Source: a virus. From it: a DNA stretch of 46,226 bases. The stretch spans positions 1 through 46,226 of the IMG/VR virus record IMGVR_UViG_3300032287_000541. The stretch is one strand, 5' to 3'. Both the position numbers and the translations under genes were made by a program. The notes beneath the pieces are model-generated. The model searched no databases and was not told the origin of the DNA. It saw only the letters and a list, made by a program, of their open reading frames with translations. Shown in pieces: positions 1-9,363 of this stretch (positions are counted from its first letter, which is position 1; each line of letters begins with the position of its first letter).

Positions 1-101
1 ACCACGAGCTCTTGCGTCTCCATCAGAGAAGAAAATGTTCCCTCCGGCGGTAGAACCGGAACGAATGTCAACCGCAGTCGAAGAACTGCTTTCAATGGCA
101 A
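1..101. repeat. Terminal direct repeat, left copy (contig closes into a circle)
   Basis: Bases 1-101 are identical to the last 101 bases of the window (46126-46226). The tail-fibre reading frame continues correctly through the join. This is the usual sign of an assembly-graph overlap of a circularly permuted or terminally redundant phage genome. It lies inside a gene, so it is unlikely to be the packaged terminal repeat. Confidence 0.95.
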
Positions 102-414
102 GGAAATCGTTAGCGTCGGCACTCCAGGATTTTGTTAGTGCAGTTCCAACAATACGAGTTCGTACATCTGGACTCGTGGTGCCGATGCCTACGCGACCAC
201 TTGCATCAACGAACAGGCGCCCCACACCACCTGTAGATACACCAAGAACATCTTCACTAACTCGATAGATTCCTGAGTTAGGATCACTTGTGAAGGAAAT
301 GCCAGGCGCCGCAGCTGTACCGTCACCAGCAGCAGATACTGTACCCGTATCTCCTGTATCACCTTTAACGGTAACGTCAAACGTACCAGTAAATGGGTTA
401 AATTGTAGTGCCAT
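1..414 (-). CDS. Repeat-rich tail fibre, N-terminal part (continues at the other end of the window)
   Basis: ATG at 414 opens a frame that runs off position 1 and resumes in the same frame at 46126-46226. Joined, the protein has 491 residues and ends at 45064. The N-terminus (MALQFNPFTGTFDVTVKG) is followed by a short collagen-like GDTGDTG run. Fibre repeats of the type GVGRLFVDASGRVGIGTTSP come next. Such GIGTTSP blocks are typical of phage fibre or adhesin stalks that touch the host surface. Base composition becomes visibly more GC-rich than in neighbouring genes from about position 200 downwards, suggesting a swapped-in distal part. It follows the T7-type fibre and its accessory genes, so it is probably a second receptor-binding protein. 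Confidence 0.85.
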   Translation of the reverse strand, partial: MALQFNPFTGTFDVTVKGDTGDTGTVSAAGDGTAAAPGISFTSDPNSGIYRVSEDVLGVSTGGVGRLFVDASGRVGIGTTSPDVRTRIVGTALTKSWSADANDFLAIESSSSTAVDIRSGSTAGGNIFFSDGDARARG

Positions 415-416
415 AA

Positions 417-674
417 TTAGGTCCTTTGAACAGAAGTCAAGTTTCCACTACCGTCATAGGTAAGAGTCAACTGTGCTACAATTACACCAGATGCACCACC
501 ATTGCGGTATACGATAAGCTGTGGGTTACCACCGGCTGTATAGTTAGACAAAAAGATATAGTCATGTTTAGGGATGCTAAGTCCCGCTGCTACTTGAGTC
601 AAGGAATACGTACCTACATCCAACGTAGTAGAAGTAGATAGACCTGTCGAGTAGTCTGGTTTAGATACTGGCAT
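417..674 (-). CDS. Small putative virion/tail accessory protein (85 aa)
   Basis: ATG at 674; stop two bases before the next gene. The 85 residues are Thr/Ser/Gly-rich with alternating beta-type segments (TLDVGTYSLTQVAAGLSIP, then IFLSNYTAGG, then QLIVYRNGG). They end in a hydrophobic-polar strand pattern (VIVAQLTLTYDGSGNLTSVQ). There are no membrane segments or catalytic motif. It lies between two fibre genes in a tightly packed run, so a fibre chaperone or small beta-structured tail protein is plausible. I do not recognise the family. Confidence 0.7.
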   Translation of the reverse strand: MPVSKPDYSTGLSTSTTLDVGTYSLTQVAAGLSIPKHDYIFLSNYTAGGNPQLIVYRNGGASGVIVAQLTLTYDGSGNLTSVQRT

Positions 675-694
675 GGTAATAGATGTGATTATGT

Positions 695-868
695 TTATTC
701 AGTGGGAGGTAGTACTTCTTCCCATGTAGAGCCTGTCCAACGTTTGCCAAGTACTGACTCATCGTAGGCAGAAATGGTAATCATATGCGGCTGATTAATT
801 GGAGCATATGTCTGCAAGATTGCAAAGCAAATGGAATCTTGATTAATTTGTGCGTAGTAATAAGCCAT
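695..868 (-). CDS. Small tail-region protein (57 aa)
   Basis: Reads MAYYYAQINQDSICFAILQT and ends with a KRWTGSTWEEVLP tail. Proteins of this style (a short aromatic start and a 'W-x-G-S-T-W' end) are frequent beside cyanophage fibre genes; I infer a tail accessory or assembly role. The start is ambiguous: ATG at 868 lies one base beyond the stop of the upstream gene, and an ATG nine bases earlier (877) overlaps that stop. The longer reading back to 916 begins inside the upstream gene and is not preferred. Confidence 0.65.
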   Translation of the reverse strand: MAYYYAQINQDSICFAILQTYAPINQPHMITISAYDESVLGKRWTGSTWEEVLPPTE

Positions 869-869
869 A

Positions 870-1160
870 TCAGTCATACTCGACCAGTTCGTAGGAGACA
901 GTAAATGCAGTAGCATTACCAGCAGCAGCTACTGCTGCGGTTATAGTTGTTGCATTTGTAAGTGATATCCTGACATTACCAAGACCATTAGTGCTACTTA
1001 TACTATAATAACCATTCTGACCTAAATGCGTAAGAAGACTTTTTGCTGTATTGACTGATGTTACAGTTGCGGTAGCAGATGCAGCACCAGTATTAATAAC
1101 AATAGTACCACGTTGAATACTCTTAATCCCACCACCACTAAATTGAGTAAGCGTACTCAT
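870..1160 (-). CDS. Small virion-associated protein (96 aa)
   Basis: ATG at 1160 shares an ATGA overlap with the stop of the upstream tail-fibre gene, the coupling seen throughout this genome. The protein begins MSTLTQFSGGGIKSIQRGTI and is rich in Ala, Thr and Val with short beta-strand patterns. The start (GGGxKSIQRG) resembles small phage proteins found downstream of tail fibres in many podo- and siphoviruses. Function is unknown; a fibre or head-tail accessory is the likeliest role. Confidence 0.75.
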   Translation of the reverse strand: MSTLTQFSGGGIKSIQRGTIVINTGAASATATVTSVNTAKSLLTHLGQNGYYSISSTNGLGNVRISLTNATTITAAVAAAGNATAFTVSYELVEYD

Positions 1161-2098
1161 CAGATAATCCTCCAGCCACGTGTGGCATCAACATAAAACA
1201 ATGTCACTGAATAATTAGGTAAGTTAAGAGTCATATTTTCAGCAAGACCCATGATATTTGCTCCGTTGCGTGCAATGATAGTGTCAGTAAATGTACCAGC
1301 GGTTGCAATAGTTACTTCCCAACCCGGTTGTGGTGATGCTGGTAGTGTGATGGTCTGGAGACCTAGTAGAACTGTACAACGTTCATGGTTAGCAAGCGTC
1401 TTACTAATTGAAGTAGTTGTTACCGTAAAGCTAGGTAGGTAACCAGTAATGGTTTGACCATTAGCAAATGTAATCAGACCAGTCATTGTACCGCCACTCT
1501 TGGGCAATGCAGCATTAGCAACACCAGAGATGCTATTTGCTGTATTAACTGCGTTAGTAGCGTTTGTATTAGCTGTAGCAGCTGTAGCATTAGCTGCATT
1601 AGCAGTACTCAATGCACTAGATGCTGTACCAGCAATACCGTTAGCAGTTGTTTCAGCAGCCTGTGCTGTTGCTAGTGCTTGCTGGGAGTTGGCTAATGCA
1701 TTGTTGGCAGTAGTAGCGATGGTAGACGCATCAGTATTCTCAGCAAAGTTCTGTGTTTCCTGTGCTATATAGAGAGACTGTAGAAAGTTTTCATTCAGAT
1801 CTTGTGCTCTAATAGCAGAACCAGACAGGAAGGTAGCGGATAGAGCAGTATCATCAGTTTCTCTATAGATACGGATGTTGTCAGTACCAACAGCTGGAGC
1901 ATTACCAGCAGTAAATAGCACTTGCCCACCTGACCTAGTGGTGTAATTGAGAGCTTGTAGGTTATAATGAGTGCCAGCTGTTTTCAGTACACCATCAACT
2001 GAAACCTTAATGTCTGTAGACTCTAACCATGAAAAGGTGAAGGTAAATGGACCTAGATTAGACCCATTACCATTAAATGTATTTTCTGTAATTGCCAT
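1160..2098 (-). CDS. 17: T7-type tail fibre protein
   Basis: 312 residues. The first ~130 match the T7 fibre N-terminal domain that anchors the fibre to the tail: NTFNGNGSNLGPFTFTF, then VDGVLKTAGTHYNL, VLFTAGNAPAVGTDNIRIYRET and AIRAQDLNENFLQSLYIAQE. Residues ~120-200 are an Ala/Thr/Asn-rich heptad region (repeated TANNA, ATAQAA, STANAA) expected to form a trimeric coiled stalk. The C-terminal ~110 residues are a short beta-rich tip. This is shorter than T7 gp17 (about 550 aa). Receptor-binding functions may be shared with the following fibre gene that crosses the contig ends. Confidence 0.92.
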   Translation of the reverse strand: MAITENTFNGNGSNLGPFTFTFSWLESTDIKVSVDGVLKTAGTHYNLQALNYTTRSGGQVLFTAGNAPAVGTDNIRIYRETDDTALSATFLSGSAIRAQDLNENFLQSLYIAQETQNFAENTDASTIATTANNALANSQQALATAQAAETTANGIAGTASSALSTANAANATAATANTNATNAVNTANSISGVANAALPKSGGTMTGLITFANGQTITGYLPSFTVTTTSISKTLANHERCTVLLGLQTITLPASPQPGWEVTIATAGTFTDTIIARNGANIMGLAENMTLNLPNYSVTLFYVDATRGWRII

Positions 2099-2106
2099 CT
2101 CTAGGG

Positions 2107-5100
2107 TTATCGATACATTTGATTTAGTCGTTCTATTTCAGCTTTACGTCGATCAGCTGCTCTTGCAGCATCATCAATGCGACCTTGCCTCATCATATTT
2201 TTATTGATCAGTGATTCTTGAATAGAACGCCACATCGGTTCATTCTCTTGCTGCATACGCAGTTCAGCTGCTTTCTGAGCTTGAGACATGATATCATTCA
2301 TTACAGAATACACTTCACTTTGAGCTGCTTGAATCTCTTCAGAAGGACGACCTTGAACACGCATAGCACGAATACGATCTAATTGATCGTTGTACTTCTT
2401 GTTCTTACTGAGTTTATCAAACTCCTTCCACAGTTGTTGCTCACCGATGTACCGATACAAAGTCTCACGTTCCTGTGGTGTGTACTCATGGTTACCAGTA
2501 CTATCCTTACGAATCATCTGTACACCATCCCAACCAGTATCAATAAGCCACTGCCTCCAAGGCTCAGTACCTTCACTGATCTTAACTGGGCTAATAGCGT
2601 TAATAGCACGCAGTACAGGATTATCGATGTCATTAAGTGGTTGACCAGTGTAGATATCAATCTGCTCTGGAAGCTGACTGGAGAAGCCTGGTACCTTGTT
2701 TGCTACATAACCAATCATATCCTTGTAGATGTCCTTCTGGGAGCTTGTGATAGCGTTAGAGACAACACCAAGAGCACCTGACAATGGGATAGCAGATCGT
2801 GCTTCATTAGCAAGGAACCTAGAGATTGCAGTCTCATCACCATTGGCAACAGCTACAACAGGTTCAAGACCAGCAGTCCAAGACTTATTAACAAAGGTAG
2901 CAGAGATAGTCCAAGCAAGCTTATCTACAAATGACTCAGTAAGGGTAGAGCCAATATCACGTGAGTAAAAAGCAAGGTCACCTACAAGAGTAAGGATGGT
3001 ATCAAGAGGTTCATAACCAGCATAGCTAACCCAGTTACCAGCAACGTTAATGGTCTTAGGTTGCCATCCAAAGTTATCCCTGAGCTTTTTACGCTCACCA
3101 GGATTAACAGGACCATTGCCACGAATATTACCACCAAGAGCGTAATTAAGCATGGATGTTGCAGTTAATGCACCAAATGCTACACGACCACGATACTCAG
3201 CCTCAAGACCCTTAAAGATTGCCATACCATTAGGCACACCATCATAAGCGATACCGTGCTCCATCAATGCATCTTTGATCTTATCGATGTCATCACCAGC
3301 CCACAGTACTTTAGAGTACCTATTCATACCAGGTAGGGTAGCGATAGGTGTGTACGACATAGCCATCTTAACACCATTAACACCAGTCTTGGGGAACATG
3401 AAGAATGGCTTCAGGATAGGCAGTCTATTAACACCACGAGTCAACCACGTAGCAGTCTCATCATCCAAGTTAAGTGCAATCTCACCAGTAGCATTTTTAG
3501 CAGCTGCATCAGTGAGGTTACCCATAGCATCAAATGATTCGCTATAAGCAATCTTCTCAGCCTTGGCTAGCTGTTGTGCTAGTTCAGATCCCTTGTAACC
3601 AATACCGAATACTTCATCCCAAGCCCTAGCACGAGCCATCTGGGATGCTACAGTAGTCTGTACAAAGGCATCAGCACTAATCATTGCATTAGTACCGTAC
3701 TTAAACCAACGCCAGTTACCAAGGTCATACAGGAACCTAGCAGATCTATACTGAAAGAGACGACCCCAGTTACCATCCTTTTCCCACACTTGCTCCATAT
3801 CAGCAAGAGTATCCCAAAGGTTAGGGTTATAGTCAGTGACAAGATCCTCACGTGCTAATTCACGGAAGTCAGTAGTAGCATCATTACCCCACTTACCGTT
3901 ATTCCAGGTACGCTTAAAGGTATCCCATGAATCACCAAGGGCACGCTTGTTAGTCTGTAGGAATGAACCATAGACATAGGTAGCCTTACGTAGATCATCT
4001 ACAGTATTACGACCCATCAATGCACCGATACCAGTACCAATAAAGGCATTACTAGTACGCAGTGAAAGGGAGATAGTGTTACCAGTAATAGCTTTAAGTG
4101 CTGAGATACCAGACAATACGTTATTATAACGCACTGCCCACACACCTTGTGCAAAGGCATTAAGACCTTCATCACCACTCTTTAGTAGACCAGTAGGGCT
4201 AAGTTGCTTAGCACTCCACTTCATCAACTTATCAAGTGTATCTACATCACCCTTGGTTAGTGCGAATGCATCAATCAAAGGTTGAGCAGCATCAGGACGA
4301 TCACGAGCGATGGTACGAATCATCTCTCGATAACTCTGTGCCTGAGCATTCTTCTCTTGTACCTTAAGGTTAAACTGTTCAGTCAGTTGCTTAAGTGCTA
4401 CTTCTTTATCGGGTGTTTCCTGTAAGAACTTCTGCCAACGATCTTGGTTCTTAAGTGCCCAACCTGCAATGTACTTATTGAGAGCGTACTCTTCCATAAG
4501 GAATGCAAGACGATCACCAATCATCTCAGTAGTACGGCTAAGATCAGCAGTCTCAGGGAATGCCTTATAACCCTCAGCGATATCTGCTATTTCACGTCCT
4601 ACTGTATCCATAGCACGAGCTGATGTCTCAGTAACAACTTGACCGATGTACTTATCAGTCAACTCACGCATAGCATAACCAATGGCTTCTGCTTGGACAT
4701 CATTAACGTACTTAATCTTACGACCATCAAGTAAAGTCTTTACATCACGGTTATCAAGGAACAGTGTCTTGAGGTCAGATACCTTATCTGTACCAATGAT
4801 GTCGTTGTAGATCTTCCACGCTGCATCACTCATCTGTGCTTTAGTGTATCTAAAGCCCTCTACCATTGCATCAAAGTTACCAGTCTCCCTAGTAGCTTCT
4901 GCTAGATTTTCAATGATGTTACGAGAGACAACATTACCTTTACTAAGGTCATGGTAAGCCCTCTCTGACAGGATAGGTGCAGGAGTACCGCTACTTGTAC
5001 CCATCTTAATGGCAGTAGTATCAGCCATATTCCTGGCTACATTACCAGGAGGTACACTAAGAGCAGCAGTAGAACCCTCTGGGAACATGTTAGGAGTGAT

Positions 5101-6339
5101 CATAGGATCAACACCACCAGCCCCTTCAGGATCGTCTAGAATACGCCCCTTACCAACCTCATCTACTTGTAGATCTCTACTGATCTGTTGACGCTCTACA
5201 AACGATTCTAGGGGGCTATCAGTGAGTTCTGATGCACCTGTGTTGAGGTACTGTGAGGATAGCTTCTTTGCTTCACCATCCAACCCCTTTAGTTGTGCTT
5301 CAAGGTCACCAATACGTACACTCTGTTCAATCATCTGTGCCTCATCAAGTGGAGCAACAGAAGATAGTTGAGTCAGTTCTTCTTGTAGTTGAACACGTTG
5401 TGTATCAATCTCAGACAACCTGGTAGCAGTGGCAGCATCAGCATTGACCATAGCCTCTGATGACTTATAAGCTTGTGCAGTAGCATCATTAGGCTTGAAC
5501 CAATCCATCACTGAACGACCAGCAGAAGCTGAATAGCCAATGATATCACCAACAATACTAATAGCACCTGATTCATAGATGTTACGTTGACGACGTACCT
5601 CAGGAGAGTCAGTATCCTTAACAACAAGTGCATCAGGTACAGGCAGCCATGGTGCAGCTTCCTTTACAACAGTAGAGATTGTTTCACCTTCAGACTGGTC
5701 ACTGATAGCATTAACAGCTACATCACCCGCAACGTTAATACCAAGTGCAGCAAGACCACGTGCTACAGGACCACCAGCCATACCAGCAGTAGCAACACGT
5801 GACCCAGCACCAACACCAATACTAGGAACAAGGATAGAAGATACCTCCCTTACCTTTTGAAAGGCAGGGTTCTTATACTTTGTTTTAGCATCCCATGCAT
5901 CATCAATCCACTCAGCACCTGGAATACGACCAACTGCATCCATACCAAAGTCAATGATGCCCATACCAGCAGCACCAATACCTTCCAGTGTACGTTGGGC
6001 ATACTGGCCTACATCTTCAGCAAGAGTAGCACCAGGTTTATCACCACCATAGATAAAACCTGTACCACTACCCTTTTGATATGGTGCTGTTAATTGCTGC
6101 TTGATACCTTCAAGAAACCCAGGCTTTAGTTGTGCTTGTGCTTGATTAGTAGCACCTTTAACAGGTTGTACATTACCAGCAGCTTTATTCTGTGCTGGTG
6201 TAGCCTCCCGATACATTGTCTCAGGAGCATTCTTTGGATTATAAGCTGGAGCAGCCTGCTGTAACGCTTGCTCTTCAGCCAACGCTTCAGCTTCTAGGCG
6301 CTTCAGTTCTTCTTCATCAACGTAGGGGCTTTGTGTCAT
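2107..6339 (-). CDS. 16: Internal virion (ejection) protein, gp16-like
   Basis: 1410 residues, the largest gene here, in the position of T7 gene 16 after gp14- and gp15-like genes. It starts with ATG overlapping the upstream stop by four bases. The N-terminus is charged, then there are Gly/Ala-rich hydrophobic segments (about residues 175-210). A helical middle and a C-terminal part with a motif around NRLPILKPFFMFPKTGVNG complete it; such motifs are common in cyanopodovirus gp16. It ends in a basic coiled-coil (RRKAEIERLNQMYR). Such proteins leave the capsid first and help form the channel for DNA entry across the cell envelope. I see no lytic transglycosylase motif, unlike T7 gp16; wall-cutting domains are in the preceding gene instead. 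Confidence 0.9.
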   Translation of the reverse strand: MTQSPYVDEEELKRLEAEALAEEQALQQAAPAYNPKNAPETMYREATPAQNKAAGNVQPVKGATNQAQAQLKPGFLEGIKQQLTAPYQKGSGTGFIYGGDKPGATLAEDVGQYAQRTLEGIGAAGMGIIDFGMDAVGRIPGAEWIDDAWDAKTKYKNPAFQKVREVSSILVPSIGVGAGSRVATAGMAGGPVARGLAALGINVAGDVAVNAISDQSEGETISTVVKEAAPWLPVPDALVVKDTDSPEVRRQRNIYESGAISIVGDIIGYSASAGRSVMDWFKPNDATAQAYKSSEAMVNADAATATRLSEIDTQRVQLQEELTQLSSVAPLDEAQMIEQSVRIGDLEAQLKGLDGEAKKLSSQYLNTGASELTDSPLESFVERQQISRDLQVDEVGKGRILDDPEGAGGVDPMITPNMFPEGSTAALSVPPGNVARNMADTTAIKMGTSSGTPAPILSERAYHDLSKGNVVSRNIIENLAEATRETGNFDAMVEGFRYTKAQMSDAAWKIYNDIIGTDKVSDLKTLFLDNRDVKTLLDGRKIKYVNDVQAEAIGYAMRELTDKYIGQVVTETSARAMDTVGREIADIAEGYKAFPETADLSRTTEMIGDRLAFLMEEYALNKYIAGWALKNQDRWQKFLQETPDKEVALKQLTEQFNLKVQEKNAQAQSYREMIRTIARDRPDAAQPLIDAFALTKGDVDTLDKLMKWSAKQLSPTGLLKSGDEGLNAFAQGVWAVRYNNVLSGISALKAITGNTISLSLRTSNAFIGTGIGALMGRNTVDDLRKATYVYGSFLQTNKRALGDSWDTFKRTWNNGKWGNDATTDFRELAREDLVTDYNPNLWDTLADMEQVWEKDGNWGRLFQYRSARFLYDLGNWRWFKYGTNAMISADAFVQTTVASQMARARAWDEVFGIGYKGSELAQQLAKAEKIAYSESFDAMGNLTDAAAKNATGEIALNLDDETATWLTRGVNRLPILKPFFMFPKTGVNGVKMAMSYTPIATLPGMNRYSKVLWAGDDIDKIKDALMEHGIAYDGVPNGMAIFKGLEAEYRGRVAFGALTATSMLNYALGGNIRGNGPVNPGERKKLRDNFGWQPKTINVAGNWVSYAGYEPLDTILTLVGDLAFYSRDIGSTLTESFVDKLAWTISATFVNKSWTAGLEPVVAVANGDETAISRFLANEARSAIPLSGALGVVSNAITSSQKDIYKDMIGYVANKVPGFSSQLPEQIDIYTGQPLNDIDNPVLRAINAISPVKISEGTEPWRQWLIDTGWDGVQMIRKDSTGNHEYTPQERETLYRYIGEQQLWKEFDKLSKNKKYNDQLDRIRAMRVQGRPSEEIQAAQSEVYSVMNDIMSQAQKAAELRMQQENEPMWRSIQESLINKNMMRQGRIDDAARAADRRKAEIERLNQMYR

Positions 6340-9300
6340 ACTGATTTACCATGTAAGAAACTGAAACGCCGTCCATCCGGCAATTGAATAACCAACTTAT
6401 CACCATGTTCTGTGCGAGATTTAGAAACAATACGGGCACCATTCTGTAGATATACTTTAGATCCTTTAGCAGTACCGTAATCAATACCATGTGAACCACG
6501 TGCCATATGTCCAGCAAAAGTATCAGTAACAGGTACTCTGCTCAATGGTACACGTCCAAATTGTGGATCATCAACGACAACAAAGTTATCAAGTGCTTTA
6601 ACAGCAAACTCCTTGGCGAACTCATTAACAGGTGTATTAGGGTTATCCTGTTGCTTCACATCTAGGTGTGGGCCAGTAGAAGTAGGCCCAATGTTATCTG
6701 TGATGTAAGCCAATGTAGGACGCATGAATGCTTGGTTACGAGCAGGAGGAGCAGGAGTGTAAGGTTGATCTACATTAACACCCATACCTTGCATGATCTT
6801 AACGACCTTTGAGGTGTACTGGGGATCAGTAGCATAACCACCAGCAGCAATAGCTTCAACAGCTTGACGTGGTGTCTTAGCTTGTGCTAGACCCTGTGCA
6901 TACCGTGAGTTATTCATCAAATTAACATAGTCCTTAGCAGACTCTAACGGTGATGCATAGTCCTTAAAGCTAGCATTAACTCGAATCCTTTGACCGTTAA
7001 CAACCTCTTCAGTGGATACAGAGCTACCAGCACCCTTAATACCAAAGACATTGTTCTTACCACTGTGGTAGTTACCCCAGCCACTTTCTAGTGCCCACAT
7101 AGCAGCCATTACCTGTGGGAACTTAAAGCCAGCTGCATTACCAAGAGACATCACATCAGTGAATCCATTGTTACCTGTACGTACAGTAGCAGGTGCATTA
7201 CCACTGCCAATGATAGTAGTGTTAAGACGATCTTGAGTAAGTGGTTGATCTAAGATACGACGTAATGCAGGGTCATTGATTTGGTTGAGTTGATCCCTAA
7301 AACCAGGTTGCACTTGAGTACTAAGACCTGCTGCTTTAAGTTGTGCATTAAGGATCTGAGTAGGCGACATACCAGGTAGAGCCCTAGACAAATCAGTGTA
7401 GATTTGTGGGATAGAGATAGGCTTACCAGAAGTGATACGATTGTTAATATCCTTAAGCAGTGCAGGGCTAGCCAGTACTTCTGTGTTAACCACATTACTG
7501 TTAGCTCTTACCTTCTTAATTACCTCAGAAGAGTTAATTACATTAATAGCAGTAGGAGCACCGGGATGCTTACCAGGAGTAAACGCAGCATAGAATGCTT
7601 GTGTTTGACCTGCCTTAGCTTGAGAGGAAGAGATAACAGCAAATGCTCCCTTCTTACCTTCAATAGCAGTCAGTACATCAAGTCTTGCTTTAGCAGCAGC
7701 AGTAGCTGGTTCCATGGTTTTAGCGTACCGTTGGAACGACTTATTGTACAACTTTAGCGCATAATCAGATGCACCACGTAAGCTATAGTGAGCACTACGA
7801 TTAGTACTATCACCAATCAAGTTTTGCTTAAGAGCATCAGTCAGTTCAGCTTTAATGGTCTCTGATGAAATACCAGAATCAGAACGCTTTTGATCTAACT
7901 GCTGAGCACGTGTTCTCCATGTCTCACGTACCTCAAGTGGCACATTAGGTTGATCTACATCATCAGCAGTAAGTGTACCTAGTTCGTACTGTTCTCTAAA
8001 CTGTTTCGTCCAGAAGTCAGCATTCTGTTGCTCAGTAGTAAATGCAAGATAAGCTTGAATACGATCAGTGGCAATTCCTTTTGTCTTGGCTTCTTTGATG
8101 ATAGAAGTGAGAGTTTCTTCATTAGGGTTATTGTTCTTGATCCAATCAAGTAGTTGTTCTTCTTGCCTTTTATTCTCTCTACGTTCTTGAGCATCAATGA
8201 TTTGGAACTCAGCTTCCTTATCCTTCTGACGATCAGTAAGGAGTTGATCATACTCACTACTAAAGCGATCTTTCATGCTACCCTGATCGGTCATAGCATT
8301 AGACCAAATCTGCTCTACCTGTTGATCAGAGAACAGTGTAGTATCAGAAGTAAGCTTAATCAGTTCATCTCTAGCGCCCCTACGACCAAGTGGAGTAGCT
8401 CCATCATCAGCGTATGTGGTAGCAATCATATTGAATGCTTCCATAAAGGACTCACCAGTAGGATTCTCTACCAGTAATCGCTTTGCTTGAGACCTGATAT
8501 CATCAGACTTATTACGGATATCAGACTTCCTAGCAGCTTCTACAAGACCACTGTAGGCTTGATTAGCACGCTGTAGGGGCTCCATGATGGCCTTTGGATT
8601 GACATCCAGTAGACCATTCTCCTTAAGGAAGTCACCGAGCAACTGAGGGGCAGCAGCTAACCTTTGTTCAGCTGTATTAAGACCTTGTTCATCTAGTTTA
8701 GTTTGTGCCCATGCAGTATAACCACTAAGGGTTTGCCTAGCATAGGCTTCCATCATACCAACATGAAGTGCCTTGTTACTGGCTGCAAGGTTACTAACAA
8801 GATAGGGGTTAGCATTACGTTGCTGTAGACCACCAACGATCTCATTAGTAGCTTGTCCAGATGACTTAAGTAAAGTCTTGGCGATAAGAGTATTTCTGAT
8901 CTCCTCTTGAGAGATCTGACCAGATGCTACAAGGTATGCACCTTGGATCTTATCAGCTTCATCCTTTTGCTTACGGTACTCAGTAATACCATCAGCAATA
9001 GTAGTACTGAATTTAGCAAGGCTTTCTAAAGCAGCAGTAGTGTTCTTACCTTGTTGTAGTTCATTTTGAATGAGAGTTTGGGCATTTACATTGATAGCCT
9101 TTTGACGGTTATCAGCTAGCTTTGATTCCCATTGATAATTTTGATCACGATCTCTAGCTTCAATGCTGAGCTTACGTTCAAGTCCAGCACCATACTCGTC
9201 TCTTACCTCCTTAACAGCCCTACGGTTTTCTTCCATACCACGTATGATACGGCTATCTCGTTCTTGCATTCTAGCAAGACCTTCCGTCGGTGCTTTAATA

Positions 9301-9350
9301 GGATCGAAACCTATACTCCGGGCGTACCCTCTGTAACTTACTTGATCCAT
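6336..9350 (-). CDS. 15: Internal virion protein with C-terminal GH73 glucosaminidase and M23-like domains
   Basis: 1004 residues. Residues 1-700 are a long, mainly helical region as in gp15-type internal core proteins. Residues ~728-858 form a GH73 N-acetylglucosaminidase domain: AAMWALESGWGNYHSGKNNVFGIKG with Glu755 as likely catalytic acid, then FKDYASPLESAKDYV and GGYATDPQYTSKVVKIM. Residues ~885-1004 hold M23 (LytM) signatures in permuted order: TGPHLDV first, then HGIDYGTAKGSKVYL and a final GRRFSFLHG. The classic HLH is HLD here, so metal binding may be altered. Expected role: wall digestion during DNA ejection. The GH73 domain closely resembles the endolysin at 43906-44472. Confidence 0.88.
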   Translation of the reverse strand: MDQVSYRGYARSIGFDPIKAPTEGLARMQERDSRIIRGMEENRRAVKEVRDEYGAGLERKLSIEARDRDQNYQWESKLADNRQKAINVNAQTLIQNELQQGKNTTAALESLAKFSTTIADGITEYRKQKDEADKIQGAYLVASGQISQEEIRNTLIAKTLLKSSGQATNEIVGGLQQRNANPYLVSNLAASNKALHVGMMEAYARQTLSGYTAWAQTKLDEQGLNTAEQRLAAAPQLLGDFLKENGLLDVNPKAIMEPLQRANQAYSGLVEAARKSDIRNKSDDIRSQAKRLLVENPTGESFMEAFNMIATTYADDGATPLGRRGARDELIKLTSDTTLFSDQQVEQIWSNAMTDQGSMKDRFSSEYDQLLTDRQKDKEAEFQIIDAQERRENKRQEEQLLDWIKNNNPNEETLTSIIKEAKTKGIATDRIQAYLAFTTEQQNADFWTKQFREQYELGTLTADDVDQPNVPLEVRETWRTRAQQLDQKRSDSGISSETIKAELTDALKQNLIGDSTNRSAHYSLRGASDYALKLYNKSFQRYAKTMEPATAAAKARLDVLTAIEGKKGAFAVISSSQAKAGQTQAFYAAFTPGKHPGAPTAINVINSSEVIKKVRANSNVVNTEVLASPALLKDINNRITSGKPISIPQIYTDLSRALPGMSPTQILNAQLKAAGLSTQVQPGFRDQLNQINDPALRRILDQPLTQDRLNTTIIGSGNAPATVRTGNNGFTDVMSLGNAAGFKFPQVMAAMWALESGWGNYHSGKNNVFGIKGAGSSVSTEEVVNGQRIRVNASFKDYASPLESAKDYVNLMNNSRYAQGLAQAKTPRQAVEAIAAGGYATDPQYTSKVVKIMQGMGVNVDQPYTPAPPARNQAFMRPTLAYITDNIGPTSTGPHLDVKQQDNPNTPVNEFAKEFAVKALDNFVVVDDPQFGRVPLSRVPVTDTFAGHMARGSHGIDYGTAKGSKVYLQNGARIVSKSRTEHGDKLVIQLPDGRRFSFLHGKSV

Positions 9351-9363
9351 TTTTTAAATGATT

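Noticed and set aside
1-101. Treating the 101-base end repeat as the packaged terminal repeat
   Set aside because: It interrupts a fibre gene and has the look of an assembler overlap; T7-like ends are expected beside terminase and the early genes.
1454-1772. Plus-strand Ala- or Cys/Ser-rich ORFs in the tail-fibre gene
   Set aside because: Antisense readings of the Ala/Thr-rich coiled stalk of the minus-strand fibre.
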